Shown: positions 47,478 to 59,447 of the stretch, piece after piece
Position numbering within the stretch: the stretch's first letter is position 1
How the letters are laid out: each line of letters starts with the position of its first letter
Origin: Capra hircus
Lineage: Eukaryota; Chordata; Mammalia; Artiodactyla; Bovidae
Assembly (NCBI RefSeq): GCF_001704415.2
Contig: NC_030820.1
Span: 186,001-250,000 of the forward strand
Direction: 5' to 3'
Length of the DNA stretch: 64,000 nt
Made by a program: the position numbers and the translations under genes
Notes under the pieces: generated by a model
The model's database searches: none
What the model saw: the letters and a program-made list of their open reading frames with translations, nothing else
What the model was told of the DNA's origin: nothing

Positions 47478-47702
47478 ATGCATGCCTTACTAAGCCCCTT
47501 CAGTCATGTCTGACTCTTTGCCACCCCATGAACTGTAGCCCACCAGGCTCGTCTGCCCGTGGGATTCTCAAGGCAGGAATACGAGAGTGGATTGTCACAC
47601 CCTCCTTCAGGGGAACCTTCCTGAACCGGGGATTGAACCTGTGTCTCTTAGTCACCTGCATTGGCAGGCAGGTTCTTTACCACCAGCACCACCTGGGAAG
47701 CC
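47478..47702 (-). mobile_element. Bov-tA SINE
   Basis: Minus-strand copy with head 'ggcttcccaggtggtgctgg' near 47702. Confidence 0.85.
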
Positions 47703-47704
47703 CC

Positions 47705-48180
47705 ACACTATTGATACTATATATAAAATAGATAACTAATGAAAATCTTCTATAGAGCACAAGGAACTCTATTCAGTGCCCCGTGGTGACCTAGATGGGA
47801 AGGACATCCAAAAAAAGACAGCAAGGAGATCCAAACCAGTTAATCCTAAAGGACATCAACCCTGAATATTCATTGGGAGGACTGATGCTGAAGCTCCAAT
47901 ACTTTGGCTACCTGAAAAGCCAAACTCACTGGAAAAGGCCCCGATGCTGGGAAAGATTGAAGGCAGGAGACGAATGGGTTGACAGAGGATGAGATGGTTG
48001 GATGGCATCACAGACTCAATGGACATGAGTTTGAGCAAACTCCACGAGATGATGAAGGACTAGGCAGCCCGGCGTGCTTCAGTCCATGGAGTCACAAAGA
48101 GTCATATAGTAGAAACTAACACAACATTGTAAAGCAGCTATACTCTAATAAAAATTAAAAAAATAAATAAATAAAGTCAC
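47705..48180 (+). mobile_element. L1 3' end interrupted by a BovB fragment
   Basis: L1 3'UTR text ('actatatataaaatagataa', 'cacaaggaactctattcagt') runs to about 47820. It resumes at 48105 ('aaactaacacaacattgtaa') and ends in a poly-A/TAAA tail. A diverged BovB 3' piece (47820-48105, plus) sits between. Confidence 0.78.
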
Positions 48181-48294
48181 ATTGCAGATTACAGAAAATA
48201 ACTAAATAAATAAATATTACAATAATTTGCTGTAGGAAAAAAAATCTGGTCTCAGCAAGTTGCTCCCATACTTAAGATCACTTACTGATTACTT

Positions 48295-48600
48295 GCTTCC
48301 CTGGCAGCTCAGTTAGTAATGAATCTGCCTGCAATGCAGGAGACCCTGGTTGGATTCCTGGGTGGGGAAGATCCCCTGGAGAAGGGATAGGCTACCCACT
48401 CCAGTATTCTTGGGCTTTCCTGGTGGCTAAGGTGGTAAAGAATCCGCCTGCAATGCAGGAGACCTGGGTTCAGTCCCTGGGTTGGGAAGATCCCCTGGAG
48501 GAGGGCATGGCAACCCACTCAAGTATTCTTGCCTGGAGAATATTCATGGGCTGCATAGTCCATGGGATCCAAAGAGTCAGACATGAATGATCAAGGAAGC
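48295..48600 (+). mobile_element. Two tandem Bov-tA SINEs
   Basis: Heads at 48297 and 48413. The first copy is truncated where the second begins ('ccagtattcttgggctttcc'). Confidence 0.85.
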
Positions 48601-48781
48601 ACAGCACAGCAGCACTGAGTACTCAACTAGCTCCAAAAGAAAGCCTTACCTCCTGAGCATGGTTCAGTTCCTGTTTGGGCTCCTGCCTACTTTTCCAGCT
48701 TTTTCCCCATCAACCCTGCTGCAACCGTCCTCCTCTGTGCACCAGCTCTACTGCACTATTTACACCTCTACATATAAGGCT

Positions 48782-48897
48782 CCAGAGAGGGCAACGGCAC
48801 CCCACTCCAGTACTCTTGCTTTAAAATCCCAGCCTGGTGGAATGCCACCTATAGGGTCGCATAGAGTCAGACACGACTGAAGCGACTTAGCAGCAGC
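48782..48897 (+). mobile_element. Bov-A monomer with TSD
   Basis: A single Bov-A unit ending in 'gcgacttagcagcag'. The direct repeat tataaggctc lies on both sides (48773-48782 and 48899-48908). Confidence 0.82.
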
Positions 48898-49169
48898 GTA
48901 TAAGGCTCAGCGACCCCGAGCTTTCCCGGATGTGGGATTATTATTGCTAAAACCAGGACAGCCCCAGGCAAACCAGGATCCTGGTCACCCTAGCTCTGTG
49001 TATCGTCTTCCTAAATCCTGAATGCTTCCCCTTGTATGTCCCACCCCGTGTTTACTATCCAATACTCCTCATCCTCCATTTCTGCTTGCACATCACTTCT
49101 GTAGCCCCCAGGGAGTGTTTTATTCATCCTATCTAGGCGCTCTGGGGCTTCCCAGGAGGCACTGAACAG

Positions 49170-49560
49170 AAAGTGACAGTGTTAGTCACTCAGTCGTGTA
49201 CTGACTCTTTTTCAACCCCATGGACTGTAGCCCACCAGGCTCCTCTGTCCATGGAATTCCCAGGCAAGAATACTGGTACCCATGCCCTCCTCCAGGAGAT
49301 CTTCCTGACCTGGGGATATAACCCAGGTCTCCCACATTGCAGGTGAAATCTTTACCATCTGAGCCACCAGGGAGCTACTGGAAAAGAACCCACTGCCAAT
49401 TCAGGAGACCTAAGAGATGTGGGTTCGATCCCTGGGTCTGGAGAAGGAAACGGCAACCAACTCCAGTATTGTTGCCTGGAGAATCCCATGGATAGAGGAG
49501 CCTGGTGGGCTACAGTCCATGGAGTCTCAAAGAGCGGAACATGACTGAGCGATTTAGCAC
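49170..49560. mobile_element. Head-to-head Bov-tA pair
   Basis: A minus-strand copy (49170-49372) meets a plus-strand copy (49376-49560) at their heads, giving an inverted repeat with arms of about 180 bp. Confidence 0.82.
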
Positions 49561-49774
49561 AAATGCTCAAGCTCTCTTGGCAGTGACCACTGTGTTCTAA
49601 CAGCATCTCTGTCTCTCTTCAAGTTATAAACTCATTAAAGACTGAGGCAGGGTTTTTTTTTTTTTTTTCCTTCTACCTATAATCTCAGATCCTAGCAGAG
49701 ATTCTGGCACACAGTAGATGTGCAATAAAGTTTTCTTGATTTAAGTGTCATCTATTTCATATCACTACATGGGA

Positions 49775-50615
49775 TGTTATGGACTGAATGTTTGGGTCCC
49801 CTCCAAAACTCATATGCTGAAGTCTCAACCCCCAGAGAGGCTGTATTTGGACGTGGCACCTTTAAGGAGATGCATGAGTGTGTATTAGGGAGCTCAGTCG
49901 TCTCTAACTCTCTGCGACCCCATGGACTGTAGCCTGCCAGCCTCCTCTGTCCATGGGATTTTCCAGGCAAGAATACTGGAGTGGGTTGCCATTTCCTCCT
50001 CCAGAGGATCTTCCTGACTCAGGAATCAAGCCCGTGTCCCAATGCAGGGGGCCTGGGTTTGATCCCTGGTCAGCAAACTAGATCCTACATGCTGCAAATT
50101 AGCCCTGGTGTTGTCAGCCCATTCCCTGATGTGGTCAAATAATTTTTTTTTTAATTCAAGTAACACTAAATTCAACACTATACTTTAAAAAGAGCATGTT
50201 CAGATTGAGCCTATTCCTGTTACAGTCACTCTATCTATGTAGATCTCTATCCATCCTTCTATCTGTATTTGTTATAATGGTGTTTACCAACTGTGGATAT
50301 TTGTAGTATTTCTGTGATCATAAAAGCAGGATGATTTGAACTTAGGGGGAAAAAAAAAAAGAAGAGACACCAAGAGATCACTCATTCTCCCCCTCCCCCC
50401 ATCCCCCTCACTTTTTTGCCCTGCAAAGTCACCCAGGAAAGACCATTGAGCACACACTGAAAAGGCAACCCAAAGGGAGTTCTCAGCAGACATCCACCCT
50501 GTCAACACTGGGTCTCAGGCTTCCAGCTTCCAGAGTGGTGAGAAAACAAATTTCTGTTGTCAAAGCCACCAGCCTATGGTATTTTGTTATGGCAGCCCCA
50601 GCTCAATAACATAGG
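49775..50615 (+). repeat. MaLR LTR remnant broken by SINEs
   Basis: The 5' part (49775-49875, 'ttatggactgaatgtttggg') and 3' part (50440-50615, 'gagaaaacaaatttctgttg', 'tatggtattttgttatggca') of an MLT1-type LTR are separated. Between them lie a minus-strand Bov-A/Bov-tA (49880-50040), a CHR scrap (50040-50110) and about 330 bp of unassigned DNA. Confidence 0.6.
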
Positions 50616-50955
50616 GGACATACCCAGTTCATATAACCATGCTGTAACCATTGATGGGTGCGGTCACACAGGCACCCTCCTGAGGCAGAGACCAGTTGCT
50701 TTCTATTCCAAAGCAGTTCCAGTAATACTTCCCATTCCATCTTAAGACCATAGGTGTTCAACATGACAAGACTGACAAACCTATTTTTCTATCATTCTGC
50801 TTTACTTCTGCAAACAAGTATCTTAGAATAGTAACTTCTGGGACTGGAAATGGTTACATGAATATGTGGTTCAGTTTCAAATGTATGACTAATATTTTTT
50901 GCAGCTAAGTAGCACTTTCTGTTTTCCAATGACACTTTAAAGCCCATTTATGTTA
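50616..50955. other. Unassigned
   Basis: Nothing recognised. Confidence 0.35.
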
Positions 50956-50959
50956 TAGT

Positions 50960-51145
50960 CTTCCCTGGTGGCTCAAACAGTAAAGTGTCTGCCTACAATG
51001 TGGGAGACCTGGTTTCAATCCCTGGGTCGGGAAGATCCTCTGGAGAAAGAAATGGCAACCCACTCCAGTACTCTTGCCTGGAAAATCCCATGGACGGAGG
51101 AGCCTGGTAGGCTACAGTAGGACACGACTGAGGGACTTCACTTTC
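50960..51145 (+). mobile_element. Bov-tA SINE
   Basis: Head 'tcttccctggtggctcaaac', tail 'agggacttcactttcactt'. Confidence 0.88.
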
Positions 51146-51660
51146 ACTTTTCCTTTCTATGTTACCTGAGTATGCATAATTAATTCCTCCTTTGGAAATG
51201 TCTTTGTTTCTCCACTGAGCTGGTGATTATTCATTGTCCCACTCAAATCCTACCAGTCTCCTCCCACCCCTGGCCACACTTGTCAGCCCGTTCCCTGCCT
51301 CAAAGCCTGACATCTACAACTGCAGCCCCCAGGCTTCGCTGTTCTCAGCGTCTTTCTCGGCTCTTGACCAAAGGGAAGCACTATCAGAGTGAGAAGGGAG
51401 GAGTGTGAAGGGCGGGGAGATAGAGAGGTGGGTCTTCTCCCTCCCTCTCTCCCAGAGCCTGGTCTCCACCATGGGTGCCTTCCTCTGTCATATATCACCC
51501 ACGCTGGGTGGCCCCTCTCCTATGACCACAGCTCTGGATGGGTTCTAGGAATAGCACACCCTTTCTGTTTTGTTTCTCCAGGCCCAAGGATGATAGAGGC
51601 TTCTGCTGTTAAAAGTTCCCAGTGGCTTCTCCATTTGGCTTGATTCTCTGTGCCTTGCCT
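51146..51660. other. Unassigned
   Basis: No repeat or gene recognised. The short frames here lack any recognisable feature. Confidence 0.35.
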
Positions 51661-51837
51661 ACAGTGTGAGTTAAGGGTTGAGTTGTAACCCCTGCACCCC
51701 ATTCCTACGTTGAAGTCCTAACCCCCAAGACCTCAGAATGTGACTGTCTTAGGAGAGTGTCTTCAAAAAGGTAATTAAAGTTAAACAAAGTCATACAGGT
51801 GGGCCTTAATCCAATCTGCCTTGTGTCCATATAATAA

Positions 51838-52060
51838 GAGGCCCAGGTGGCACTAGTGGTAAAGAACCCGCCTGCCAACGCAGGAGACATAAGAGATGTT
51901 GGTTCGATCCCTGGGTCCAGAAGATCACCTTGGAGGAGGGCATGGCAACCCATTCCAGTATTCTTGCCTGGAGAATCCCATGGACAGAGGAGGCTGGTGG
52001 GCTACAGTCCATGGGGTGGCAAACAGTTGGACACAACTGAGCAACTTAGCATATACACAG
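51838..52060 (+). mobile_element. Bov-tA SINE in MaLR LTR
   Basis: Begins 'gaggcccaggtggcactagt' and ends 'actgagcaacttagcata'. Confidence 0.85.
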
Positions 52061-52234
52061 TAAGAGAAGATTAGGACATCAACAGAGAAGGAAGACAGTC
52101 TGTGGGGAAGGCAGCCATCTGCAAGCCAAGGAGAGAGGCCTCAGAAGAAACCAACCCTGCCCACATCTTAATCTGGGACTTCCCAGCCTCCAGAAAATAA
52201 ATGTCTGTTGTTTTTGAGCCACTCATCAATGGTG

Positions 52235-52443
52235 GTGGTGGTTTAGTCACTCAGTCGTGTCCAACTCTCTGTGACCCTGTGGGCTGTAGCCCACCAGGCT
52301 CCTCTGTCCATGGGATTTCCCAGGCAAGAATACTGGAGTGGGTTGCCATTTCCTTCTCCAGGGCATCTTCCCAACCCAGGGATCAAACTCAAGTCTCCTG
52401 CATTGCATGCTGTTTCTTTACCTCTGAGACATCAGGGAAGCCC
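52235..52443 (-). mobile_element. Bov-tA SINE in MaLR LTR
   Basis: Minus-strand head 'gggcttccctgatgtctcag'. Flanked by 'atcaatggt' repeats. Confidence 0.88.
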
Positions 52444-52520
52444 AGTTATCAATGGTACTTTTGTTACAGCAGCCTAAATGGACTAACACTTTGTTATAGC
52501 AGCCCCAGCAAACTATGACA

Positions 52521-53084
52521 CCATGGCCAATTGTCCCATCTCTAAACTGCTTGTGGAGCCTTGGGGATGTGCTGGTTATATCCTTCTCAGACCTGGTCTC
52601 ATACAGCCAACCTCAGCAAGGACACTATCATATGTCCCTTTATCCACTCCATAGTATCTATCATCACATTCCTAAGTTTATAAATATGTCAATGTTTGTG
52701 CTGTGAATACCTGTTCCTGAAATACTGCAGGACTTGCTTTCACAATAAGGTTCCTAAGCCATTTCTAAGCGAGGAGCCAAGTGACATCCAAGTCTCTGTG
52801 TAGAGCATCTTGTCATTTTTGGAAAAATCTTTTCACATTTTTTACATCAGCTGATGGTGGAAGTCCAGAGAGCCTCTGGAGATGCTGTGTGAGAGTTTTT
52901 GTTGCTGCTTCAGTGGCTGGGAGGCCCAGTGGCTGGTGAGGAAGCCAAGCAAGGTGAGCTGGAACGTGTAGGGAGGCCCTGGGTTCTGCATTTAAGATCG
53001 AGGGAGGAAAAAAGATACTGCTAGAGTGAGGGTTGTTAGAACAGCAGAAAAAGCTATCTAATGCAACTTATTTAAGGAGTATAA
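52521..53084. other. Unassigned
   Basis: Nothing recognised. Confidence 0.35.
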
Positions 53085-53290
53085 AGGGCTTCCCTAGTGC
53101 CTCAGTGGTAAAGGATCCGCTTGCCAAGCAGGAAATGTGGGTTTAATTCCTGGGTTGGGAAGATCCCTGGGAAAAAGGAATGTCAACCCACCCCACTGTT
53201 CTTGCCTGGAGAATTCCATGGACAGAGGAGCCTGGTGGGCTACAGTCCACGGGGTTGCAAAAGAGGCGGACACAACCTAGTTACTAACCA
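53085..53290 (+). mobile_element. Bov-tA SINE
   Basis: Head 'gggcttccctagtgcctcag'; the tail is degraded. Confidence 0.85.
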
Positions 53291-53429
53291 ATGACAAAGT
53301 AATATAAAACAATTTTATAGAATCATAGGACGGGATGGGATTTCCTGAGACGTCCCAGTTTTACCACCTTCTGCCTCATGCAACCCATCAAGTATTGAGT
53401 TACTCCTAATAAATACACTTCTTTGTCTC

Positions 53430-53600
53430 CAAAGCACTTTCACAACCATATTTCATTTGAGCCTCAAGGAAACTGTGTAAGGTAGATAGGGAGGTATTAA
53501 CGTCTCCATTTTACAAATAAATGAAACTGAAGAGCAGGTAGTTGAAATGCCAGCGTTCGAGGAGCTAAAAGGTGTTAGAGCTGGGTCTGGAGACTCGTGA
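53430..53600 (-). repeat. MIR SINE
   Basis: The plus strand shows the reversed MIR pattern 'tttgagcctcaaggaaactg', 'ctccattttacaaataaatg'. Confidence 0.6.
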
Positions 53601-54159
53601 TCCTGAGACCAGGTGGGTATTGATAGAGTTCCCATCGTTTACCCTCCCTGCTAATCTGGGCATGCGCACAAAAGACTGATGTCACAGGTGGACATTCCAT
53701 CCAAAACTCACAGCGAGGAAGGACTTCTCAACATCTGGCCATGAGCAGAAAAGGCAGAGGAAGGGAGAAGAGAGTGAGAGAAAGACGTAATACAAGCTAA
53801 GTTTACAGGGAGCAGGAGGGGGCACGTGCACCCTTATCTCGGCCCCGACTGGGCAAAGCAACACAGGAGAGCAAGCAGATGTACAGAGGCTGAGCCTCTC
53901 CTAACACAGTCCCCTCCCTTCATATTCAGCAGGCAGGTCCCAGGAGTCAGGTCATCCGTTAGCACCCTGTAATGCTCTGATGGATATGTTTGCAATACAC
54001 AGGGTTTCCATTAATCTGGGGAAAATCCTACTGTAGGCTTTCACTGAATCAGAAATTGCTCCAGCCATGACTGCTGTCTCCAGTGAACTGGGTCCCTCTT
54101 CCTCCACAGAGATACCCACACAGGCTGGTCTCACCTGCACCCTCCACCTGCCTGTCTCT
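53601..54159. other. Unassigned
   Basis: Nothing recognised. Confidence 0.35.
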
Positions 54160-54850
54160 CTATATATATATTTTTAAAATTGGAGGATAATTGCCTTACA
54201 ATGTTGTGGTGCTCTCTGCCATACATCAAAGTTAATCAGTCATAATGAGATATATTTATATATATCCCTACCCTCTTGAGCCTCCCTCCCCCCGCATTCC
54301 ACCCCTCTATGTCATCACAGAGCTCCAGGTTGGGCTCCCTGTGCGATATAGCAGCCTCCCGCAAGTTACGAGCATACATGGGGCTTCCTTGGTGGTTCAA
54401 ATAGTAAAGAATCTGCCTGCAATGCAGGAGACTCAGGTTTGATCCCTGGATTGGGAAGATCTCCTGGAGAAGGGAATGGAAACCCACTCCAGTATTTTTG
54501 CCTGGGAAATCCCATGGACAGAGGAGCTTGGCGGGCTGCAGTCCATGGGGTCTCAAAGAGTCAGACACATTTGAGTGACTTTGAGAGTGAGTGAGTGTAT
54601 ATACATAAATGCTACTTTCTCAATTTGTCCTAGCCTCTCCTTCCCCTGCCGTGTCCACAAGTCCATTCCCTACATCTGCATCTCCATTTCTTCTCTGTAA
54701 ATAGGTTCATCAGTACTGTTTTCCTAGATTCTGTATATATGTGTGGTGTGTGCATGCTAAGTCACTTTGGTCGTGACTTTGGTCATACAGACCATAATGC
54801 ATATCATACATGCGTTAATATACAATATTTGTTTTTCTCTTTCTGACTTA
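54160..54850 (-). mobile_element. L1 3' end with nested SINE
   Basis: Minus-strand ruminant L1 3'UTR. A plus-strand Bov-tA sits at 54378-54590 and a short SINE scrap at 54745-54790. Confidence 0.8.
54378..54590 (+). mobile_element. Bov-tA SINE in L1
   Basis: Head 'gggcttccttggtggttcaa'. 'gagtgtatatacata' follows it, near the 'gagcatacatg' before it. Confidence 0.85.
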
Positions 54851-55750
54851 CTCACCGGCTCTCTTTACTCCTTCTCTACATCTGTCCTTGGAGGCCCACC
54901 TTCTCCAAGAGGCTTGAGTGTTTCAACCCTCAGGGATTTTTTGTCTCAGCCGCATTCCTGAAGCCATTATCATCCAGGTAGCTTAGCACTGAACATATGC
55001 TCTTCAGGACTAGTTCTCTGATGAGACATCAGCCCCCAGAGAATCAAGCTGGAATCCCACATCCTCCTGAACCTATGCTCCTGCTAGTAGATCCATGCAT
55101 GTTAGTTGTGACTTTTTTGGGAAAGAGTAGGCAAAACTAGGGTTAAACACAGCCAGTCGTTGGAATCCAAGAGGAAAGGGGGAAGGAGTGGGAATTAATT
55201 GTTTTCCCATGTTGGAAGTTTTCAGTGTTGTTTCAAGATCTGCATACAGTCAGCATTTTCATGTTGCTCTAAGATTAGCACAAGGTAAGAGAACAAACAG
55301 AAGCCTCCCTTTGTGCTATTTTAGGAACAAGGAAAATAAAATAATACCTTCCAAATGGAGGAACAGCCTAGCTCTCTGTGACACAAGAATGGACTCATAA
55401 TACCTCAGCTGTAACAGTTTCGAATGGAATCCTATTGCAGCGCAAAGTATATTTATCACTGTACTTGAGGAACCCTTTCTCCTAAGCCCCCCCAGGGAGA
55501 TCCACAGGCCCAGGCAGGCTCCTCTCAAGCTCTCCTTTTCCACCCTGGCAGGTCCCAGGGACTCCCCCGCCCCACTACCTCTCCTCTTGGTAACTGTCAC
55601 CACCTCCCCAAACTGTCAAGTTTCTCACCCCTTCCTGAGGGGCTCTGGAAGCTGGTCTCTTTATGCCCACCTGTTGGACTGCACCACACAGGCCTACAAA
55701 GCCTGCATTTGCCCAGCTTCAAGACTGAAGAAAGCCTGGATTGGGCAACA
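54851..55750. other. Unassigned
   Basis: No supported gene or repeat in about 900 bp. The short frames have no recognisable domains. Confidence 0.35.
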
Positions 55751-55754
55751 GAGG

Positions 55755-55975
55755 GCTTCCCCAGCGGCTCAGCAGTGAAGAATCCACTAGCAATGCAGGA
55801 GACACAGGAGATGGGGGTTCGATCCCTGGGCCAGAAAGATCCCCTGGAGAAGGGAATGGCAACCCACTCCAATGTTCTTGATGGGAGAATCCCATGAGCA
55901 GAGGAGCTTGCCGGACTACAGCCCATAAAGTTGCAAAGAGTCAGGCATGACTGAAGTGACTTTGCATGCACAGAT
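55755..55975 (+). mobile_element. Bov-tA SINE
   Basis: Head 'gggcttccccagcggctcag', tail 'tgactgaagtgactttgcat'. Confidence 0.85.
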
Positions 55976-56041
55976 GCATCAAGCAACAGAGACATCAGTG
56001 GTTTGACAGATGGGGAGCTTCTGTGTCTGAAGCAAAGTTCT

Positions 56042-56305
56042 AGAGCGACCCCCCACCCTGTGCAGCAGACACCTTCAGGACGTGGCAGCAGGCTTTGCTC
56101 CTGGTGGAGGGGGAGACGGCCAGTTACATAGAGTGACCCCCCACCCTGTGCAGCAGACACCTTCAGGACGTGGCAGCAGGCTTTGCTCCTGGTGGAGGGG
56201 GAGACGACCAGTTACATAGAGCGACCCCCCCACCCTGTGCAGCAGCACCTTCAGGACGTGGCAGCAGGCTTTGCTCCTGGTGGTGGGGAGATTGCCAGTT
56301 ACAGG
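56042..56305. repeat. 88-bp minisatellite, three copies
   Basis: Units start at 56042, 56130 and 56218 with 'agagcgacc' or 'agagtgacc'. The first two are almost identical; the third has small differences and loses its end. The unit is not a multiple of three, so the open minus-strand frame across it shifts phase in each copy and is not a protein repeat. Confidence 0.93.
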
Positions 56306-56617
56306 GGAGTCGATGTCAGATGGGCTCATCGATTACCAGGGAAACCAACAGAAGCGCACACCCCTCACCACCCCTTTGATAAGAACAATCACCAGCTGGC
56401 ACCTAAGGCAAGTATGTAGGAAGGCCAGAGTAAGTGTAAATGAAGCAGGCACTGGTCGGGCAAGGGACGGACAGAGAGCAAGGGAACAGCCATCTTGAGT
56501 GGGCTAGTCAGCCACCATCCTTCCTGGTTGTCCCTGAAAGAAAGCTTGTAGACCTTCTTCATTTTAAGACTTTAATGCCCACCATGACAAGAGGAAAGAC
56601 AAAATATGGGGAATTAC
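56306..56617. other. Unassigned
   Basis: Nothing recognised. Confidence 0.35.
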
Positions 56618-56825
56618 ATGCGTGTGTGTGTGTGTGTGTGCGTGTCCAGTGGCTAAGTTGTGTCTGACTCTTTGCAACCCTGTGGATTGTAGCCCGCCAG
56701 GCTCCTCTGTCCATGGAACTTTCCAGACAAGAATACTGGAGTGGGTTGTCATTTCCTCCTCCAGGGGATCTTCCTGATCCAGGGATCAAACCTGCATCTT
56801 ACCACTTGAGCCACCTGGGAAGCCT
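56618..56825 (-). mobile_element. TG microsatellite and Bov-tA SINE
   Basis: A (TG)n run with CG interruptions (56622-56645) directly adjoins the 3' end of a minus-strand Bov-tA (56646-56825). Confidence 0.85.
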
Positions 56826-57119
56826 GAGGAAATATACAAAGGGTACAAACCTGACAGCCTTGAGTTTGGTCCAGAGCATCTGATGATCTGGTTGAAATAC
56901 CGGAAATTTCTTTTATGTCAACATTGGGTGTTGTAAGCAGATAGGGGAGGGGGTCCCTGGAGAAAGAGAATCAAGCATGACCTCATTTTGGTCCAAGACA
57001 TTTTGTGATCTAAGCCTGGCCACAGTGCTTGCCCTTAAACAGGTCTCAGTCATTAATGATCTTAAGGGAAGAAAGGACTGCAGGAACGAAGGGAAAGCAG
57101 TCAAGAAACAATGGGTCTA

Positions 57120-57285
57120 GGACTCCCCTGGTGGTCCAGTGGCTAAGACTCTGAGCTCCCAATGCAAAGGGGCTGGGGTTCCATCCCTGGTCAGGGAACT
57201 AGATCCTGCATGACACAACTAAGAGTTTGCATGCCCCAACTAAAGATCCTGCATGCTGTATGATGTGGCCATTAGAAAACATTGG
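57120..57285 (+). mobile_element. CHR-type SINE
   Basis: Head 'gactcccctggtggtccagt', body 'gcatgccccaactaaagatc'. Confidence 0.83.
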
Positions 57286-57784
57286 TTCACATTTAAAAAT
57301 ATATACCTTAAATTTTTTTTTAATAGAGAAATAGAGGTGAGCAAGAAATAACACAGCACAGGCCTGTTTTTGTTCTTCATTTGTCTTTAGCTCTGGAGTA
57401 AAACCGTCAGTTTTAGGGGAAAGGCCAAGCAGAAAATTCTAGCCAGGGTTTTGAAATTTAAGTCCAAAATTATATGATGGCACCATTGAGCCTCCCAAAT
57501 AGGTGACATAAAGTCGGGGTGTGCCGCTAAATGTGCACAGGACATAGAATTCCTATGGTTCTTTGTTAGTAGAGGCTATGAATTTACATTTCAAAGCATC
57601 CATGTCTGATAAAATTGGCTTCTAATGTAGTGTGCTGTAAAAAGCCAAACTATTCAGTACAAAGGGCTATACACACGCACATACATACAGACTACATATG
57701 CACACATATATATCTTTTAAGAATTTTTTTGATGTGGACCATTTTAAAAGTTGTTTATTGAATTTGTTACAATATTCCTTCTGG
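57286..57784. other. Unassigned
   Basis: Nothing recognised. Confidence 0.35.
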
Positions 57785-57900
57785 TTTTTGTTTTGGTTTT
57801 TGAGCAGTGAGGCATGTGGGGTCTTGGTCCCCCCATCAGGGATTGAACCCCTGCATTGGAAGGCACAGTCTTAACCACAGCACCACCAGGGAAGTCCCTT
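57785..57900 (-). mobile_element. CHR-type SINE fragment
   Basis: Minus-strand head 'gggacttccctggtggtgct'. Confidence 0.8.
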
Positions 57901-58419
57901 TTGTTTAACTCTTAAGTAAAAACAAGAAGCCATTTTGCCCCCATCTAAATATTCAGGGAAAGAAGCAAGTAGAATTCCTCCTGTCGGAAATCCCACGTTA
58001 ATTTATTATGCATAGCATGACCAAACAAGAGGCCACAGGACAGAACAAGCAGGCCATGCTCCTCCAGAGGTAAAAGAGAAATGCAAAGATGCTAAGTCGT
58101 GGTCCTTCCTGAGAATTAACTTTGCCCCCAGGATTCTTACCAATTAGGTCTTTTCATCTTGGAGGTATCAGAGGCAGAGGAGGGCGCACAGCACCAAATC
58201 CATGGCACAGAGTTCAACACACAGTATTCTACCTTGGGGCGTGGAATCAAAAACTCAGCACTGAGAAGGAGTCATGCACAGACACAAGATTTATGGAGAC
58301 CATTCAGGGAAAGAAAATATATGGGTTACATGTCATACCGCTCTGGATGCAACCATTTTTCACACAGCAGAAACTGTGAGAGAGAAGACAAAGGAGAAAG
58401 ACAAAAAAAAGCGAGGAGG
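57901..58419. other. Unassigned
   Basis: Nothing recognised. Confidence 0.35.
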
Positions 58420-58970
58420 GGCTTTCCCTGGTGGTCTAGAGATTAAGAATCTGCCTTCCAACGCAGGGGATGAGGGTTTGATCCCTGGTGGGGGAACTAA
58501 GATCCCACAAGCCACAGCCCAATTAAGTTTGCAAGTCACAACTCCTGGAGCCCGGGAGCCACATCTAGAGAGAAGCCCGCGCCCCGCAATGAAAGATCCC
58601 ACATGCCGCAATTAAGGCCCACCATAGCCCACAAAAAAAAAAAAAACAACGGAGAAGACAATGTACCCCACTCCAGTACTCTTACCTGGAAAATCCCATG
58701 GATGGAGGAGCCTGGTGGGCTGCAGTCCATGGGGTCGCTAAGAGTCGGACATGACTGGGCGACTTCACTTTCACTTTTCACTTTCATGCATTGGAGAAGG
58801 AAATGGCAACTCACTCCAGTGTTCTTGCCTGGAGAATCCCAGAGACAGGGGAGCCTGGTGGGCTGCCGTCTATGGGGTCGCACAGAGTCGGACATGACTG
58901 AAGCGACTTAGCAGCAGCAGCATAGCCAAAAAATAATCAATTAAAAATATTTAAAAAAGAAAAGTGGGGA
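58420..58970 (+). mobile_element. CHR-type SINE with a Bov-A2 in its tail
   Basis: The CHR body (58420-58640) ends 'gcccaccatagcccacaaaa'. A Bov-A2 dimer (58650-58920) with an AGC tail follows. 'catagccaaaaaataatc' then resumes the A-rich tail, so the Bov-A2 landed at the CHR poly-A end. Confidence 0.85.
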
Positions 58971-59129
58971 AAGTAAAGGTAAATTGGAGAAAGAGAAGGT
59001 TGGAGCCTCCTCCTGGCCACCTGGCTGACCCCTCGTCAGCAACTCAGCAGACACTCAGCATTAGCACTCTGTCAGCATCCCTGCTGTCTCTACAGTGATT
59101 TAATGTGATTCTGATGGATGCCACTAGTT

Positions 59130-59300
59130 CATGAACGCTTCCTGGAGTTGGGCACTGTTGTTGCTAACTCCATTTTCCAGATGAGAAAATAGTGCTTCCG
59201 AGATTGTTAACAACTTGTCCCAAATCACTGAGTTGCTAAAATTGTGGGATCAGGCATTGAACCTAGGCTTTTTCAGGCCCAAGCGTGTGCTCTTGGTGAG
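59130..59300 (-). repeat. MIR SINE
   Basis: Reversed MIR pattern: 'ctccattttccagatgagaa', 'aacttgtcccaaatcactga'. Confidence 0.6.
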
Positions 59301-59447
59301 CAAAGTAAAAAATAAGATGGTGTTTAATGGAGGAGAACAGGAACATGTATTGAGTATTTAATATATACCTGGCATGTAATCCTCACAACAGTCCTGCAAG
59401 GGAGGTATCATTATTCCCATTTTATAGATGAAGAAATTGAGGCTCAG

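Larger units (their letters stand above)
51665..52520 (+). repeat. MaLR LTR split by two opposed SINEs
   Basis: The LTR reads in three pieces: 51665-51837 ('taagggttgagttgtaaccc'), 52062-52232 ('gggacttcccagcctccaga', 'aaataaatgtctgttgtttt') and 52445-52520 ('tttgttatagcagccccagc'). A plus-strand SINE (51838-52060) and a minus-strand Bov-tA (52235-52443) separate them. 'atcaatggt' flanks the second SINE on both sides. Confidence 0.75.

Noticed and set aside
54236..54568. Minus-strand frames at SINEs (here and at many Bov-tA sites) as small proteins.
   Set aside because: The same peptide patterns recur at every Bov-tA copy; they are translations of SINE sequence.
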